A stretch of DNA of 64,000 bases from a candidate division WOR-3 bacterium (GCA_024653355.1 JANLFQ010000001.1:496001-560000), one strand, 5' to 3'; positions 42,632-52,491 are shown, counted from the first letter of the stretch. Numbers and translations are program-made. The notes: generated by a model from the letters alone, not told the origin.

Positions 42632-43675
42632 ATGAATTATACTCTTACCTCACCCCGAACAAGTCCCGGTGACGCTGAGTGCCAATCGAAATTGTGCTCC
42701 GCCATCTTCACCGGCACCGGATTTGCAGTACCAGAACGCATCCTTACCAATAATGACCTGGAAAAAATTCTTGAAACCTCTGACGAATGGATTGTTGAAC
42801 GCACCGGTATGAAAGAACGACGGATTGCTAAGCCGGAAGAAGCCGCCTCCGACTTTGCTCTGCGTGCTTCCCAGCAGGCACTTGCTGATGCCCGAATCAA
42901 ACCTGAGGAAATTGACCTGATTATTGTCGCAACTGTAACCGGCGATATGCCTTTCCCCTCAACCGCCTGTATTCTCCAGCACAAACTTGGGGCAACAAAT
43001 GCGGCGGCAATGGACCTCGCTGCCGGTTGCTCCGGTTTTATCTACGCGCTAACAACCGCCCGTCAATTCATTGCCACGGGCACATATCGAACCGTTCTTG
43101 TTGTTGGTGTTGAAGTGCTTTCGAAAATTACTGACTGGACCGACCGTAGCACCGCAGTTCTGCTTGCCGATGGCGCCGGTGCCGCAATCCTTCAAGCATC
43201 AACCGAAAAGGAGCGCGGCATTATCGCAACCTACCTTGGTGCCGATGGCTCTCACGGCAAAGACCTCTACATGCCCGCCGGTGGTTCTGCAATACCCGCC
43301 TCATTAGAATCAATCCAGCAACGCCTTCACTATTTGAAAATGAACGGCAGTGCAATCTTCAAAATTGCTGTCCGCTCAATGGCAGATGTGGTGCGCCGCC
43401 TGCTCGATAAAACTAAGTTGCCAGCCGAAGAAATCAAACTTATCATTCCCCATCAGGCAAATCTTAGAATCATCGAAGCAATGGCAAAACTTATCAACTT
43501 CCCGATGGAAAAGGTCTTCGTCAATATACAAAAATACGCCAATACCTCCTCAGCATCAACAATCATCGCCCTTGACGAAGCCCGCAAGCAAGGTCTTATT
43601 CATCCGGGTGACAAAGTAATCCTTGTTGCCTTCGGTGCCGGGTTAACCTGGGGTGGCACCCTCGTTTGTTTCTAA
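42632..43675 (+). CDS. fabH: Beta-ketoacyl-ACP synthase III (first copy)
   Basis: 347 residues from the ATG at 42632; an in-frame upstream start at 42593 lies within the promoter and is rejected. The condensing-enzyme triad is complete: Cys in MDLAAGCSGFIYAL, His in IIPHQANLRIIEAM and Asn in KYANTSSASTIIALDEA. The N-terminal 25 residues before FTGTGFAVPER are longer than usual. KASIII joins acetyl-CoA or another acyl-CoA to malonyl-ACP and starts fatty-acid synthesis. It is convergent with a second fabH. The two are not a fresh duplication. Confidence 0.92.
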   Translation: MNYTLTSPRTSPGDAECQSKLCSAIFTGTGFAVPERILTNNDLEKILETSDEWIVERTGMKERRIAKPEEAASDFALRASQQALADARIKPEEIDLIIVATVTGDMPFPSTACILQHKLGATNAAAMDLAAGCSGFIYALTTARQFIATGTYRTVLVVGVEVLSKITDWTDRSTAVLLADGAGAAILQASTEKERGIIATYLGADGSHGKDLYMPAGGSAIPASLESIQQRLHYLKMNGSAIFKIAVRSMADVVRRLLDKTKLPAEEIKLIIPHQANLRIIEAMAKLINFPMEKVFVNIQKYANTSSASTIIALDEARKQGLIHPGDKVILVAFGAGLTWGGTLVCF

Positions 43676-43702
43676 CCCTAAAAACTTAAGACCTGAAAGA
43701 AA

Positions 43703-44683
43703 TTACCAGCGGAAAACTGCTGCGGCCCAAGTGAAACCGGTGCCGAAGGCGGTCAAAAGCAAAATGTCACCGTCCTGAATTAAACCCTGTCCTCGGGCTT
43801 CGTCGATTGCCACCGGGATTGTTGCTGCCGACATATTACCGTATCTATCAAGCACAACAAACATCTTCTCAAACGGTATTCCGGTCCGTTCGCGTGCCGC
43901 CTCCATAATCCTCATATTTGCCTGATGAGGAATAAAAAGTTTAACATCCTGGGCGCTGATGCGGGCTTCAGAAAGCGCCTTCAACGCTGCTCCCCCCATT
44001 GCCCGAACCGCATGCTTAAAAACCTGATTTCCTTCCATATGAACGGTGTGCGCCATTTCTTTAACCGTTTTTTCGCTCGTCGGGAGCCTTGTACCGCCCG
44101 CCGGTTGATAGAGAAGCGGTGCCAGATTACCATCACACCCCCAATTGGAAGACAAAATGCCCGACTTGCCGTCACCGGGCACAACAATAGCAACACCCGC
44201 ACCATCACCAAACAACACACAGGTTGCCCGGTCCTTCCAGTTAACAACCTTTGACATCACCTCACCACCCGCAACCGCCACCTTTTTTGCAGTGCCGGCA
44301 ACAATCAAATTCGCCGCCACCTCAAGAGCAAAAAGAAAGCCGGAACAGCCCGCACTGATATCAAATGCCGCACTACCGGCGATACCCAGCCTCTTCTGGA
44401 CCCAGCACGCCGTTGCCGGGTAAACGGTATCAGGAGTACTGGTTGCAACGATAATCGTATCAAGCTCGGCGGGTTTTAATCCGGCCTGCGCACAAGCCTT
44501 TTCAATTGCAATTGCCACCAGGTCCGATGTCGCCGTATTCTCATCAGCAATTCGGCGTTGGCGGATTCCGGTGCGTTCAACAATCCAGGCATCGCTGGTG
44601 TCCACCATTTTTTCCAGGTCAAAATTGGTCAGAACCTTTTCCGGTAATGCGCTTCCGGTACCGACAATCTTAATTGACTTCAT
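43703..44683 (-). CDS. fabH: Beta-ketoacyl-ACP synthase III (second copy)
   Basis: 326 residues from the ATG at 44683, the usual FabH length; a start at 44716 would run into tRNA-Glu. The triad is Cys in FDISAGCSGFLFAL, His in LFIPHQANMRIMEAA and Asn in RYGNMSAATIPVALDEA. It lacks a ribosome site and sits 24 bases after tRNA-Glu on the same strand, so it may be expressed from the tRNA promoter at 44792-44819. Two FabH proteins with different starter units (for example straight and branched) are a common pattern, but specificity cannot be read here. Confidence 0.92.
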   Translation of the reverse strand: MKSIKIVGTGSALPEKVLTNFDLEKMVDTSDAWIVERTGIRQRRIADENTATSDLVAIAIEKACAQAGLKPAELDTIIVATSTPDTVYPATACWVQKRLGIAGSAAFDISAGCSGFLFALEVAANLIVAGTAKKVAVAGGEVMSKVVNWKDRATCVLFGDGAGVAIVVPGDGKSGILSSNWGCDGNLAPLLYQPAGGTRLPTSEKTVKEMAHTVHMEGNQVFKHAVRAMGGAALKALSEARISAQDVKLFIPHQANMRIMEAARERTGIPFEKMFVVLDRYGNMSAATIPVAIDEARGQGLIQDGDILLLTAFGTGFTWAAAVFRW

Positions 44684-44707
44684 TCGGGATTTTAACGAGA
44701 TTGGAAA

Positions 44708-44782
44708 TAGCCCCATGGGGATTTGAACCCCAGTCTTCTGGCTGAGAACCAGACGTCCTGGACCGGACTAGACGATGGGGCT
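44708..44782 (-). tRNA. tRNA-Glu (anticodon CTC)
   Basis: Acceptor AGCCCCA/TGGGGCT, positions 8-9 TC and the typical Glu D-stem start GTCTAG, anticodon stem TCTGG/CCAGA with loop TTCTCAG, T-arm GGGGTTCAAATCCCC. It lies between rplF and fabH on the minus strand. CCA is not encoded. Confidence 0.94.
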
Positions 44783-44791
44783 AAGGTTTTA

Positions 44792-44819
44792 ATGATATCA
44801 ATTGTCGAAATCAGGTCAA
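44792..44819 (-). promoter_or_regulatory. Predicted promoter of tRNA-Glu and probably fabH-2
   Basis: TTGACC, 16 bases, TATCAT on the minus strand, ending 9 bases before the tRNA 5' end and just after the rplF stop. Confidence 0.6.
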
Positions 44820-44831
44820 CCAAAAATGAAA

Positions 44832-45401
44832 TTAACCCTGAGCTCCAACCGCCCGCTTTCCCGCCTTTTTCCGTACCCATTCGCCTCGATAACGAAAACC
44901 TTTGCCATGGTAAGGGTCTGCCGGTTTTATTGCCCGCATCCGTGCCGCAGTATCGCCAACAACCTGTTTATCGATGCCCGACACAACAATTTCAAACATC
45001 TGCTCTTTTGTGTCTTCCGGGTTTGGGACCTGATTAATTTCAACCGATATTCCCGGTGGCACTACAAAATCGACCGGATGAGAAAACCCGCAACTGAACT
45101 GGACACCGGTCTTGGTTTTCTGGGCACGATAGCCCATCCCCCGTAACTCAACAACTTTTTGATAGCCACTACTCACTCCAACAATCATATTTCTGAGCAG
45201 CGCTCGCATCGTTCCAACATACTTGCGTTCGACTTCAGCAACGCCCTCAACCGTCACCTCGCGGTTTTCAACCTTTACCTGAACGCCAGGATAAAGCGAA
45301 AGAGTCAAAGACCCAAGTTTACCTTTAACTGTAACCTTATCGGCTTCCGGTTTTACTTCGACGCCGTCCGGTATTAACAATGGACGATATGTCTTCGCCA
45401 T
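44832..45401 (-). CDS. rplF: 50S ribosomal protein L6
   Basis: 189 residues. Two L6 repeats are visible, with the C-terminal signature ending in ADPYHGKGFRYRGEWVRKKAGKR. L6 binds 23S rRNA near the factor-binding site. It is the last ribosomal gene of this cluster; rplR, rpsE, rpmD, rplO and secY, which usually follow, are absent here. Confidence 0.96.
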   Translation of the reverse strand: MAKTYRPLLIPDGVEVKPEADKVTVKGKLGSLTLSLYPGVQVKVENREVTVEGVAEVERKYVGTMRALLRNMIVGVSSGYQKVVELRGMGYRAQKTKTGVQFSCGFSHPVDFVVPPGISVEINQVPNPEDTKEQMFEIVVSGIDKQVVGDTAARMRAIKPADPYHGKGFRYRGEWVRKKAGKRAVGAQG

Positions 45402-45404
45402 AAC

Positions 45405-45794
45405 TTACCACACCTTACAAATAACTTCGCCTCCGACTTTACGGCGACGGGCTTCGCGGTCAGTTATAATACCAGCAGGTGTTGAAATTATCGCCACTCC
45501 CAGCCCACCCATTACTCGGGGTAGGTCTCGGTACCCTACATACATCCTACGGCTCTGTTTCGACACCCGTTCCAGACCACGGATTACCGAACCACCATCG
45601 TCAAGATACTTCAAACTGATCACAATCCGTTTTTTTGTCCCCTCGCCTTCAACCCGAAAGTTGCTGATAAAACCCTCTTCAAGCAACACCCGGGCAATCT
45701 CGAACTTTACTCGAGAGTGAGGAACGCTTATCTCCTTGACCCGGGCAGCAATTCCGTTGCGGATCTGGGTAAGGAAGTCAGAAATCGGATCCAA
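45405..45794 (-). CDS. rpsH: 30S ribosomal protein S8
   Basis: 129 residues. MDPISDFLTQIRNGIAA at the start and GGLGVAIISTPAGIITDREARRRKVGGEVICKVW at the end are S8 signatures. It binds the central domain of 16S rRNA and in E. coli represses its own operon. Three bases separate it from rplF. Confidence 0.96.
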   Translation of the reverse strand: MDPISDFLTQIRNGIAARVKEISVPHSRVKFEIARVLLEEGFISNFRVEGEGTKKRIVISLKYLDDGGSVIRGLERVSKQSRRMYVGYRDLPRVMGGLGVAIISTPAGIITDREARRRKVGGEVICKVW

Positions 45795-45805
45795 TGTGCT
45801 CCTCC

Positions 45806-45991
45806 TTACCAGGTTGCCTTCCGAACTCCGGGTATTTCACCGCGGAGTGCCAGTTCTCGGAAACAGAGTCGACACAATCCGAATTGACGATAATACGCCC
45901 GGGCACGAAAACAAACTTGGCAGCGGTTGTGTTTCCGTACCTTAAACTTTGGCTCTCGTTGTGACTTAACAATCAAACATTTTCTTGCCAT
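45806..45991 (-). CDS. rpsN: 30S ribosomal protein S14, zinc-binding type
   Basis: 61 residues from the ATG at 45991 (a start at 46009 would add six residues). [16 protein letters not shown] and two cysteine pairs, CQVC and CRLC, give the short zinc-ribbon form of S14 that does not shorten when zinc is scarce. It sits between rplE and rpsH. Confidence 0.95.
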   Translation of the reverse strand: MARKCLIVKSQREPKFKVRKHNRCQVCFRARAYYRQFGLCRLCFRELALRGEIPGVRKATW

Positions 45992-45992
45992 A

Positions 45993-46541
45993 TCACTTCC
46001 TTTTTGCAAACGGCATACCTAATTCTTCCAAAAGGACGCGCGCCTCATCATCATGCTGAGCGGTTGTCTGAAAAGTAATTGTCATCCCGAACACCTTTTT
46101 AACTTTGGCAACTTCGACTTCCGGGAAAATCACCTGTTCGTTCACTCCGATACTGTAACCGCCTCGACCATCAAAAGCATCAAGGGAAAATCCCCGGAAA
46201 TCGCGAATTTTGGGGGCGGCAAGATTAAAGAACCGGTCGATAAACTCGTACATCCGGTCCCCGCGCAGTGTTACCTTAACGCCCAGTGGCATACCCTCCC
46301 GGATGCGAAAAGCAGAAATTGCCTTTTTGGCATATGTCCGCACCGGTTTTTGCCCTGTAATCATCGCCAGGTCCTCGGCAATTACATCAAGGACTTTTGA
46401 ATCCTGAACCGCTTCCTTGGTCGTGACATTAATAACTACTTTAACCAGCCGGGGAACCTGATGTTTGTTTTTATAACCAAACCGGGCAATAAGTGCCGGA
46501 ACGACCTTATTTAAATAATGTTCTTTAAGTCTTGGTATCAT
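45993..46541 (-). CDS. rplE: 50S ribosomal protein L5
   Basis: 182 residues. [23 protein letters not shown] and the loop [35 protein letters not shown] are the L5 signature; it ends [21 protein letters not shown]5 contacts 5S rRNA and the P-site tRNA. It overlaps rplX by 4 bases. Confidence 0.97.
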   Translation of the reverse strand: MIPRLKEHYLNKVVPALIARFGYKNKHQVPRLVKVVINVTTKEAVQDSKVLDVIAEDLAMITGQKPVRTYAKKAISAFRIREGMPLGVKVTLRGDRMYEFIDRFFNLAAPKIRDFRGFSLDAFDGRGGYSIGVNEQVIFPEVEVAKVKKVFGMTITFQTTAQHDDEARVLLEELGMPFAKRK

Positions 46542-46861
46542 ACATCGATAATCTCTTCACAAACTTTACAAACTCGCACCCTTCTTCCTTCATGCTCCGC
46601 CCGTTTTACCTTCGCCTTCTTACCGCATTTGGGACAGATAAGAACCAGATTGGAAACATCAATTGGGTTGGGCAGGTCAACAATTCCACCTGGTTTATCA
46701 GGTCCCCGGGTCCGCTGGTGTCGCTTTGCCAGATTGACCCCTTCAACAATCGCCCGATAACTGTTACTTTCTTTATGCCATTCGATTCGGAGAATCTTAC
46801 CACGGCGGCCCCGTTCCTCGCCAGTTATAACCTCAACAACATCACCTTTACGTAGTTGCAT
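46538..46861 (-). CDS. rplX: 50S ribosomal protein L24 with C-terminal zinc-ribbon
   Basis: 107 residues. A KOW motif at the start ([19 protein letters not shown]) identifies L24. The C-terminus adds two cysteine pairs (CPKC and CKVC), making a zinc ribbon, a form found in several bacterial lineages. L24 starts assembly of the large subunit. Confidence 0.95.
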   Translation of the reverse strand: MQLRKGDVVEVITGEERGRRGKILRIEWHKESNSYRAIVEGVNLAKRHQRTRGPDKPGGIVDLPNPIDVSNLVLICPKCGKKAKVKRAEHEGRRVRVCKVCEEIIDV

Positions 46862-46862
46862 A

Positions 46863-47231
46863 TTACACCACCTCAGTTGCCAGCGAAATGATTTTAGTAA
46901 ACTTACGCTCGCGCAATTCTCTGGCTACGGGACCAAACACTCGTGTTCCTTTGGGTTCCCCTTTATCGTCTACCAGAACACAGGCATTATCGTCAAATCT
47001 TATATAAGTTCCGTCATCCCGTCGGTACTCTTTTCTCGTTCGAATAACCACCGCTTTATACTTATCCCCGGGCTTTATCGGTCCGTTGGGCAGGGCGTCC
47101 TTAACAGTGACCAAAACCGTATCTCCCAACCAGCCGAACCGACGCTTGGAACCACCGTAAATCTTAATCACCATTGCCACCCGGGCGCCAGAGTTATCGG
47201 CAACATTAAGACGACTATATTCCTGAATCAT
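46863..47231 (-). CDS. rplN: 50S ribosomal protein L14
   Basis: 122 residues, the standard length, from the ATG at 47231, which overlaps the rpsQ stop; an upstream start at 47252 is rejected. [24 protein letters not shown] and [48 protein letters not shown] are L14 signatures. It lies at the subunit interface. Confidence 0.97.
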   Translation of the reverse strand: MIQEYSRLNVADNSGARVAMVIKIYGGSKRRFGWLGDTVLVTVKDALPNGPIKPGDKYKAVVIRTRKEYRRDDGTYIRFDDNACVLVDDKGEPKGTRVFGPVARELRERKFTKIISLATEVV

Positions 47232-47467
47232 AGTTTCTTCACCACCCGCCACCGTTTTAACTTTGACAATGGCCTTGTCTCCATAACCATAACCCGGTCA
47301 CCTTCCTTGCATTCCGCCCGTTCGTCGTGTGCATACAGCTTTGTCCTCTTACGAATGTACTTTTTATATTTCGGATGCTGCACGAGTCGTTCAGTTTCAA
47401 CCACCACTGTCTTCTGCATCTTCGCTGAAATAACCGTTCCAACAACAGTACGTCGTTCATTACGCAT
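47228..47467 (-). CDS. rpsQ: 30S ribosomal protein S17
   Basis: 79 residues. [39 protein letters not shown] is the S17 OB-fold signature and the tail reads [24 protein letters not shown]. It overlaps rpmC upstream and rplN downstream, with 4-8 bases in each case. Confidence 0.96.
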   Translation of the reverse strand: MRNERRTVVGTVISAKMQKTVVVETERLVQHPKYKKYIRKRTKLYAHDERAECKEGDRVMVMETRPLSKLKRWRVVKKL

Positions 47468-47669
47468 TGCTGCCGCCTTCCTTCGACTCCTTCTCCTTCA
47501 GTACAGTAAGGCACCGGGCTATTTCCCGCCTCAGAACACGTAACCTCACTGGATTGGGCAACTGCTCGGTTGTCCGGCGCAGTTTCAACCTGAAAAGTTC
47601 ATCCCGCAACTCTGCAACCTTTCGGTGGAGTTCCTCTTTCGACAACTCGCGCAACTCAGAAGCCTTCAT
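47460..47669 (-). CDS. rpmC: 50S ribosomal protein L29
   Basis: 69 residues from the ATG at 47669, chosen because GAGG lies nearby and the protein then starts [21 protein letters not shown] as L29 does. A longer frame reaches 47693 but would overlap rplP more. [15 protein letters not shown] closes the helical hairpin. L29 sits near the peptide exit. Confidence 0.93.
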   Translation of the reverse strand: MKASELRELSKEELHRKVAELRDELFRLKLRRTTEQLPNPVRLRVLRREIARCLTVLKEKESKEGGSNA

Positions 47670-48084
47670 AGGTAAACTCCTCACGCTCGACAAGTTTAGT
47701 CCGGCACGGCATCTTACTCGCCGCCAATTTTAAAGCCTCCAGTGCCTCTGCCTTTGGTAAACCACCAAGTTCAAAAAGAACCCGGCCCGGTTTCACTACA
47801 CAAACCCACTCTTCCGGTGTTCCTTTGCCCTTACCCATTCTCGACTCGGCAGGTTTTTTAGTAACCGGCTTGTCGGGGAAAATTCTGATCCACATTTTTC
47901 CTGTCCGTTTGAGAAATTTAGTTAGACACAGTCGGGCGGCTTCAATCTGCCGGGCGGTTATCCAGGACGGCTCAAGGGCAACAAGCCCGAACTCCCCGAA
48001 ATCGACACGATTGGCGCTTGTCGCCTTCCCCTTCATTCGACCGCGCATTGCCTTGCGATACTTTACCCGTTTTGGCATCAACAT
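47656..48084 (-). CDS. rplP: 50S ribosomal protein L16
   Basis: 142 residues. [40 protein letters not shown], and [25 protein letters not shown] are L16 signatures. It shapes the A-site and overlaps the rpmC start by 14 bases. Confidence 0.97.
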   Translation of the reverse strand: MLMPKRVKYRKAMRGRMKGKATSANRVDFGEFGLVALEPSWITARQIEAARLCLTKFLKRTGKMWIRIFPDKPVTKKPAESRMGKGKGTPEEWVCVVKPGRVLFELGGLPKAEALEALKLAASKMPCRTKLVEREEFTYEGF

Positions 48085-48087
48085 AGT

Positions 48088-48726
48088 TTAACTCCCCGCT
48101 CTCGGTTGAATATCACCTTTATAAATCCAGACCTTAACGCCGCATGTTCCGGCAATTGTCTTGGCAACTTCCACCGAATAATCTACATCGGCATTTAAAG
48201 TTTGTAAAGGCACCCGCCCCTCGCGATACCATTCGCTACGGGCGATCTCCGCACCACCCAATCTCCCGCCAACCATCACCTTAATTCCCAGTGCACCGAG
48301 TCGCATCGCCTGTGTTACTGCCCGCTTCATCGCCCGGCGATGAGCAACTCGTTCTTCAAGTTGGCGCGCAATGTTCTGGGCAACAAGTTTCGCCTCAAGT
48401 TCTGGAACACGAACCACTTCAACGAGAATATGCACATCCCTGCCCACGAGCCGTTTAATCTCTTCCCGGAGCGCCTCCAGCGCCTGTCGCTTGGCACCGA
48501 ATACCATTCCCGGCCGCGCAGTGTGAATGGTAATGGTTGTTCGGTCTGCAACCCTTCGAATCTCAATGTTGGAAACCATCGCCTCGGCTAACTTCGCCTC
48601 TATGTACCGTCGGATTTTAAAATCTTCGAGCAGGTAGTCGCGGTAACGCTTTTTCTCGAACCACGCCGACTTCCAGTCTTTCGTTATTCCCAAGCGAAAA
48701 CCCAATGGGTGTGTCTTCTGACCCAT
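48088..48726 (-). CDS. rpsC: 30S ribosomal protein S3
   Basis: 212 residues. [23 protein letters not shown] begins the protein, a KH RNA-binding domain spans about 40-110, and [17 protein letters not shown] ends it. S3 forms part of the mRNA entry helicase site. One base separates it from rplV. Confidence 0.97.
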   Translation of the reverse strand: MGQKTHPLGFRLGITKDWKSAWFEKKRYRDYLLEDFKIRRYIEAKLAEAMVSNIEIRRVADRTTITIHTARPGMVFGAKRQALEALREEIKRLVGRDVHILVEVVRVPELEAKLVAQNIARQLEERVAHRRAMKRAVTQAMRLGALGIKVMVGGRLGGAEIARSEWYREGRVPLQTLNADVDYSVEVAKTIAGTCGVKVWIYKGDIQPRAGS

Positions 48727-48727
48727 A

Positions 48728-49084
48728 CTAAGACTTCTCCTCCTTTGTTGCCACCTTCACATAAATATGGCACATCCGGCGTACAAAAACGGACGCGGTG
48801 CCTCGGGGTCCGGGCATCAGCCGCTTCATTACATTGGGACCGGGGTCAATTCTGACCTCTTTAACAATCAGGTCCTTCTCCTGCAGTCGTGCCTTCCCTG
48901 CCTTGTTAATCGCATTGGCGACAGCAGACCTGAGCGTCTTTAACAACGGCTGCTTTGATGGCTTGGCTAAAAATGTAAGCGTTGCCAGCGCGGTGGGCAC
49001 ATCCTTATTTCGAATCAGTTCCGCTATCCGATTCATCTTTCTTACTGAACCACGCTGAAACCTGCTTCGAGCGATTGCTTCCAT
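48728..49084 (-). CDS. rplV: 50S ribosomal protein L22
   Basis: 118 residues. It has the L22 helix-loop ([20 protein letters not shown]), then [15 protein letters not shown] and the long hairpin end [20 protein letters not shown] that reaches into the exit tunnel. Three bases after rpsS. Confidence 0.96.
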   Translation of the reverse strand: MEAIARSRFQRGSVRKMNRIAELIRNKDVPTALATLTFLAKPSKQPLLKTLRSAVANAINKAGKARLQEKDLIVKEVRIDPGPNVMKRLMPGPRGTASVFVRRMCHIYVKVATKEEKS

Positions 49085-49087
49085 TTC

Positions 49088-49384
49088 TTAATGCTCCCGT
49101 TTCTCCTCACCCGACTTTTCCTTACGCTGTCCGGAGTGTGCCCGGAAAGTCCGGGTCGGTGCGAACTCACCTAATCGGTGACCTACCATTCGCTCGGTGA
49201 TATAAACTGGCACAAACCGATTCCCGTTGTGAATTGCAATTGTTTGCCCGACAAACTCCGGCGGGATAATGCTCCGGCGCGCATAGGTTTTTATCACCCG
49301 TCGTTCGCCTTTCTCGACCAGCTCCTTTATGCGCCGGAACAACTTTTCATCGATATAAGGACCCTTTTTTAGCGAACGCCCCAT
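49088..49384 (-). CDS. rpsS: 30S ribosomal protein S19
   Basis: 98 residues. [67 protein letters not shown] are clear S19 signatures. It binds 16S rRNA in the head with S13, which is not in this cluster. Confidence 0.97.
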   Translation of the reverse strand: MGRSLKKGPYIDEKLFRRIKELVEKGERRVIKTYARRSIIPPEFVGQTIAIHNGNRFVPVYITERMVGHRLGEFAPTRTFRAHSGQRKEKSGEEKREH

Positions 49385-49385
49385 C

Positions 49386-50210
49386 TTATGCCCTCCTGCG
49401 AATAATCAGTCGACTCGATTTCTTCTTCGGATTACGGGTCTTATACCCCTTGGCGATGATTCCCTTCTCAGAACAAGGATGTCTGCCGCCAGAACTCTTC
49501 CCTTCGCCTCCACCCATCGGATGGTCAACTGGATTCATCGCTACCGCCCGGGTTCTTGGTCTCCTTCCCATATGCCGACTTCTGCCTGCCTTGCCGATTG
49601 AAATGTCCTTGTGTTCAGGGTTAGAGACTCGACCAATTGTCGCCCAGCAGCGCAAATCAAACTTGCGAATCTCGCCCGACGGCAACTTCACCACTGCCCA
49701 GCCCTCCTCTTTCGCAAGAATCTGCGCCGCCGTGCCGGCAGAGCGCACCAGGAACGACCGGCTTGACGGATAAAGCTGGAGGTTGTGAATTTCCACACCA
49801 ACCGGAATGTCGGAAAGTGGCATTGCATTACCGAACCTAATCGGCAGATTGTTACCGGAAGCGACCTGGTCGCCAACCTTTAAACCTTCAGGACAAAGTA
49901 TATACCGGTACTCGCCATCCGCATAGCAAACCAGCGCAATTCGGGCAGAACGGTTGGGGTCATATTCAATCGAAACAACCTTAGCGGGAATACCAACTTT
50001 ATCCCTTAAAAAGTCGATTAACCGATAATGTCGCTTCTCACCGCCACCGCGATATTTAGCGGTAATCCTCCCTTGATTATTCCTGCCTCCGGTCTTACGC
50101 AGAGGAACCGTCAAAGGTTTGTAAGGCTCCTCCCGGGTAATTTCACTAAAATCGGAGACGGTGTAATGTCTTCTACCAGGAGTAATTGGTCGATACTCTT
50201 TAATACCCAT
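49386..50210 (-). CDS. rplB: 50S ribosomal protein L2
   Basis: 274 residues. [18 protein letters not shown], a middle OB/SH3 region, and the C-terminal [20 protein letters not shown] containing the conserved histidine linked to peptidyl-transferase function. It ends [11 protein letters not shown]. One base from rpsS. Confidence 0.98.
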   Translation of the reverse strand: MGIKEYRPITPGRRHYTVSDFSEITREEPYKPLTVPLRKTGGRNNQGRITAKYRGGGEKRHYRLIDFLRDKVGIPAKVVSIEYDPNRSARIALVCYADGEYRYILCPEGLKVGDQVASGNNLPIRFGNAMPLSDIPVGVEIHNLQLYPSSRSFLVRSAGTAAQILAKEEGWAVVKLPSGEIRKFDLRCWATIGRVSNPEHKDISIGKAGRSRHMGRRPRTRAVAMNPVDHPMGGGEGKSSGGRHPCSEKGIIAKGYKTRNPKKKSSRLIIRRRA

Positions 50211-50212
50211 AA

Positions 50213-50500
50213 CTAATGCTCCAACGCCTCAATCTTCTCGCCTTCTTTCAACTTAACTACCGCCTTTTTCCAGTCCGGTCGATACCCCTCAAACATCCCC
50301 ATCCGTCGCCTCTTTCCGGAAAAATTCATCACCCGCACCTCAGTTACATGTACTTTAAACATCTGCTCAACCGCCTGACGAATCTGATGTTTGTTTGCGT
50401 TCCGGCTCACGCGTAGCGTATAACTCTCCTCAGCCGCCTTGAGCCTTTCCGACTTTTCAGTAACAACAACACCTAAAATAATCTTAGTCGGGTCAATCAT
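50213..50500 (-). CDS. rplW: 50S ribosomal protein L23
   Basis: 95 residues. [62 protein letters not shown] is the L23 pattern. L23 docks SRP and trigger factor at the exit. Confidence 0.96.
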   Translation of the reverse strand: MIDPTKIILGVVVTEKSERLKAAEESYTLRVSRNANKHQIRQAVEQMFKVHVTEVRVMNFSGKRRRMGMFEGYRPDWKKAVVKLKEGEKIEALEH

Positions 50501-51130
50501 TTAACTCCCCATTGCAACAAGAAAACTATCGAGCCCCTTCTCCGTGAAAATCAACCTCTGATGAGTTATAACCTGATAGGAGTTCAACTGCGCTGCGGGC
50601 ATAACATCTAACCAGGACACATTTTTACTCGCCCGCAACAGGTTATCTGAAGCCTTATCAACGAGTAAAAGTACCTTTTCACCTTTTTCTAATGGCGCAA
50701 CTATCTTTTCAATTATCTTCACCAACTCTCGGGTCTTTGGTTCCCCAAGTTCGAAGTCTTCAATTATTTTAATATTATTTGCTTTAGCACGGGTGGTAAG
50801 TGCCAGTGCCAGCGCTTGTCGCCGAACCTTTTTCGGCAACTCGTAACTGTAATCTCTTGGTTTCGGTCCCCAGGCAATACCGCCTCCCCGCCAGATTGGC
50901 GAACGCCTGGAACCATGCCGTGCCCTTCCAGTGTGCTTTTGGGGCCATGGTTTTTTACCGGTGCCCGAAACCTCTCCCCGTGTCTTGGTCTTTGCGGTAC
51001 CCTGACGCTGATTCGCTAAATAACACCGTGCCGCCTCCCAGAGCAAACTCTTTGGTCCTGAACGGTTAAACCATTCGGATGGCAATTCCACCTGTTTCTT
51101 GACCTCGCCAGAAATGGTTAGTACCTCCAC
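50501..51130 (-). CDS. rplD: 50S ribosomal protein L4
   Basis: 209 residues. QRQGTAKTKTRGEVSGTGKKPWPQKHTGRARHGSRRSPIWRGGGIAWGP is the L4 loop that lines the exit tunnel; the C-terminal domain follows. In E. coli L4 also represses the S10 operon. Adjacent to rplW without a gap. Confidence 0.97.
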   Translation of the reverse strand: MEVLTISGEVKKQVELPSEWFNRSGPKSLLWEAARCYLANQRQGTAKTKTRGEVSGTGKKPWPQKHTGRARHGSRRSPIWRGGGIAWGPKPRDYSYELPKKVRRQALALALTTRAKANNIKIIEDFELGEPKTRELVKIIEKIVAPLEKGEKVLLLVDKASDNLLRASKNVSWLDVMPAAQLNSYQVITHQRLIFTEKGLDSFLVAMGS

Positions 51131-51131
51131 C

Positions 51132-51752
51132 TCATGCCCCCTTCCGGATTAAGACCCGGGCACCACGATAACCAGGAACCGCACCCCGCACATAAATCAC
51201 ACCCTGTTCCGGGTCCACCTTTACCACTTTGAGGTTTTTGATTGTAACCCGCTCACAACCGTAATGTCCCGGTAAAGTGCGACCGGGCAGCGCCCTTCCT
51301 GGCGAAGAACCGGCGCCAAGTGAACCAATGCGGCGGTGGGACATCGAACCGTGTGAGGCAGGACCACCATGCCAACCCCAGCGCTTCATTCCTCCGGCGA
51401 ATCCCCGACCTTTTGTCCAGCCGGTGATATTCACAAATTCGCCCGGCTTGAAGATGTCCACCTTCAACTCCTGTCCAACCTGATAACCGTCCACGCTATC
51501 AACCCGAAACTCGCACACCTTGCCGAGCACCGGCACACCCGTTTTTTTAAACTGCCCTTGGTAAGGCTTAGTCAATTGGCGCTTACTGGGCGCACCCTGA
51601 CCAACCTGAACCGCAAAATAACCGTGCTTCTCTTTGGTTCGCAAACCAACAACAACGCATTTCCCAATCTTAATCTCGGTCACGGGTACAACCTTACCCG
51701 AATCATCGTAAATCTGGGTCATCTCCCCTTTTGCACCAACCAGTCCAATCAT
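51132..51752 (-). CDS. rplC: 50S ribosomal protein L3
   Basis: 206 residues. [19 protein letters not shown] starts the protein and [52 protein letters not shown] is the L3 core extension. It overlaps rpsJ by 4 bases. Confidence 0.97.
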   Translation of the reverse strand: MIGLVGAKGEMTQIYDDSGKVVPVTEIKIGKCVVVGLRTKEKHGYFAVQVGQGAPSKRQLTKPYQGQFKKTGVPVLGKVCEFRVDSVDGYQVGQELKVDIFKPGEFVNITGWTKGRGFAGGMKRWGWHGGPASHGSMSHRRIGSLGAGSSPGRALPGRTLPGHYGCERVTIKNLKVVKVDPEQGVIYVRGAVPGYRGARVLIRKGA

Positions 51753-52072
51753 GCCGACTTTATCTCCACTTCTACCCCGGCGGGCACTTCAAGTTTCATC
51801 AAGGCATCCACCATCTCGGCAGTGGCGTTCGAAATCTCAATCAGCCGTTTATGCACGCGCAACTCAAACTGCTCCCGCGACTTCTTGTCCACATGGGGTG
51901 AACGCAAAACCGTAAAAAGGGTACGCTTTGTTGGCAGCGGAATCGGGCCTGCCACCTGTGCACCCGTCCTCTTCGCTACATCGACAATGTCGCGTGCCGA
52001 CTGGTCAAGCAGTCGGTGGTCATAGGCTTTTAACTTTATCCTTATCTTTTTCGAACTTCTTAATACACTCAT
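51749..52072 (-). CDS. rpsJ: 30S ribosomal protein S10
   Basis: 107 residues. [61 protein letters not shown] are S10 signatures. It is the first gene of the ribosomal run. No ribosome site is visible before the ATG, and the 115-base leader contains a small hairpin. Confidence 0.97.
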   Translation of the reverse strand: MSVLRSSKKIRIKLKAYDHRLLDQSARDIVDVAKRTGAQVAGPIPLPTKRTLFTVLRSPHVDKKSREQFELRVHKRLIEISNATAEMVDALMKLEVPAGVEVEIKSA

Positions 52073-52148
52073 TTTTAAATAAAAACTACTATCTTTTCCT
52101 TTTTCTGCTTTCCGACCTTTACTTTACCGGGGTCTTTATTTTCTAAAT

Positions 52149-52162
52149 GTGCTTAATAGCAC
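52149..52162 (-). promoter_or_regulatory. Small hairpin in the rpsJ leader
   Basis: GTGCT/AGCAC with loop TAAT in the presumed 5' leader. Too short for a terminator; possible leader structure. Confidence 0.3.
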
Positions 52163-52193
52163 TTTGACCCGAGTTTCACAAACACTATTCTGA

Positions 52194-52221
52194 AATATAC
52201 TAAATTAAAAACATTTGTCAA
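52194..52221 (-). promoter_or_regulatory. Predicted promoter of the ribosomal protein operon
   Basis: TTGACA, 16 bases, TATATT on the minus strand, with an AT-rich segment upstream (52222-52230 is a run of T on the plus strand) that could serve as an UP element. It is about 120 bases before rpsJ. Confidence 0.75.
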
Positions 52222-52491
52222 CAATTTTTTTAAAGACCGCCTATAACTATCACGACACCTCTTTATAATAAGTAATTAGAGCGTGTGTAATGTTAACTCA
52301 AGCCTATCTATCAATTGAGTCGGAATGGAGTGTACCGCTAAACCATCTGCCAGTTAATATAATAATACAATTAAAACAGAAAAAGAAAAGACGAGATAGA
52401 ACTGCGTTATCCAAAATTGCACCAGTGTGAACCAGATGTCGCCTCTTATTTTGATAGTGGGTCTGACATCTTCAGCCTTAGCGCACCTACC
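52222..52491. other. Intergenic region, no gene seen
   Basis: Between the ribosomal promoter and the DUF35 stop no open frame with a ribosome site is evident. A GATGTC/GACATC inverted repeat 24 bases apart at about 52437-52472 is weak. No terminator could be recognised for the thiolase/DUF35 operon. Confidence 0.5.

Noticed and set aside
51369-52025. 218-residue frame antisense to rplC/rpsJ
   Set aside because: The ribosomal proteins on the other strand are unambiguous.
52437-52472. GATGTC/GACATC inverted repeat after the DUF35 gene
   Set aside because: Six-base arms 24 bases apart without a T-run do not make a terminator.
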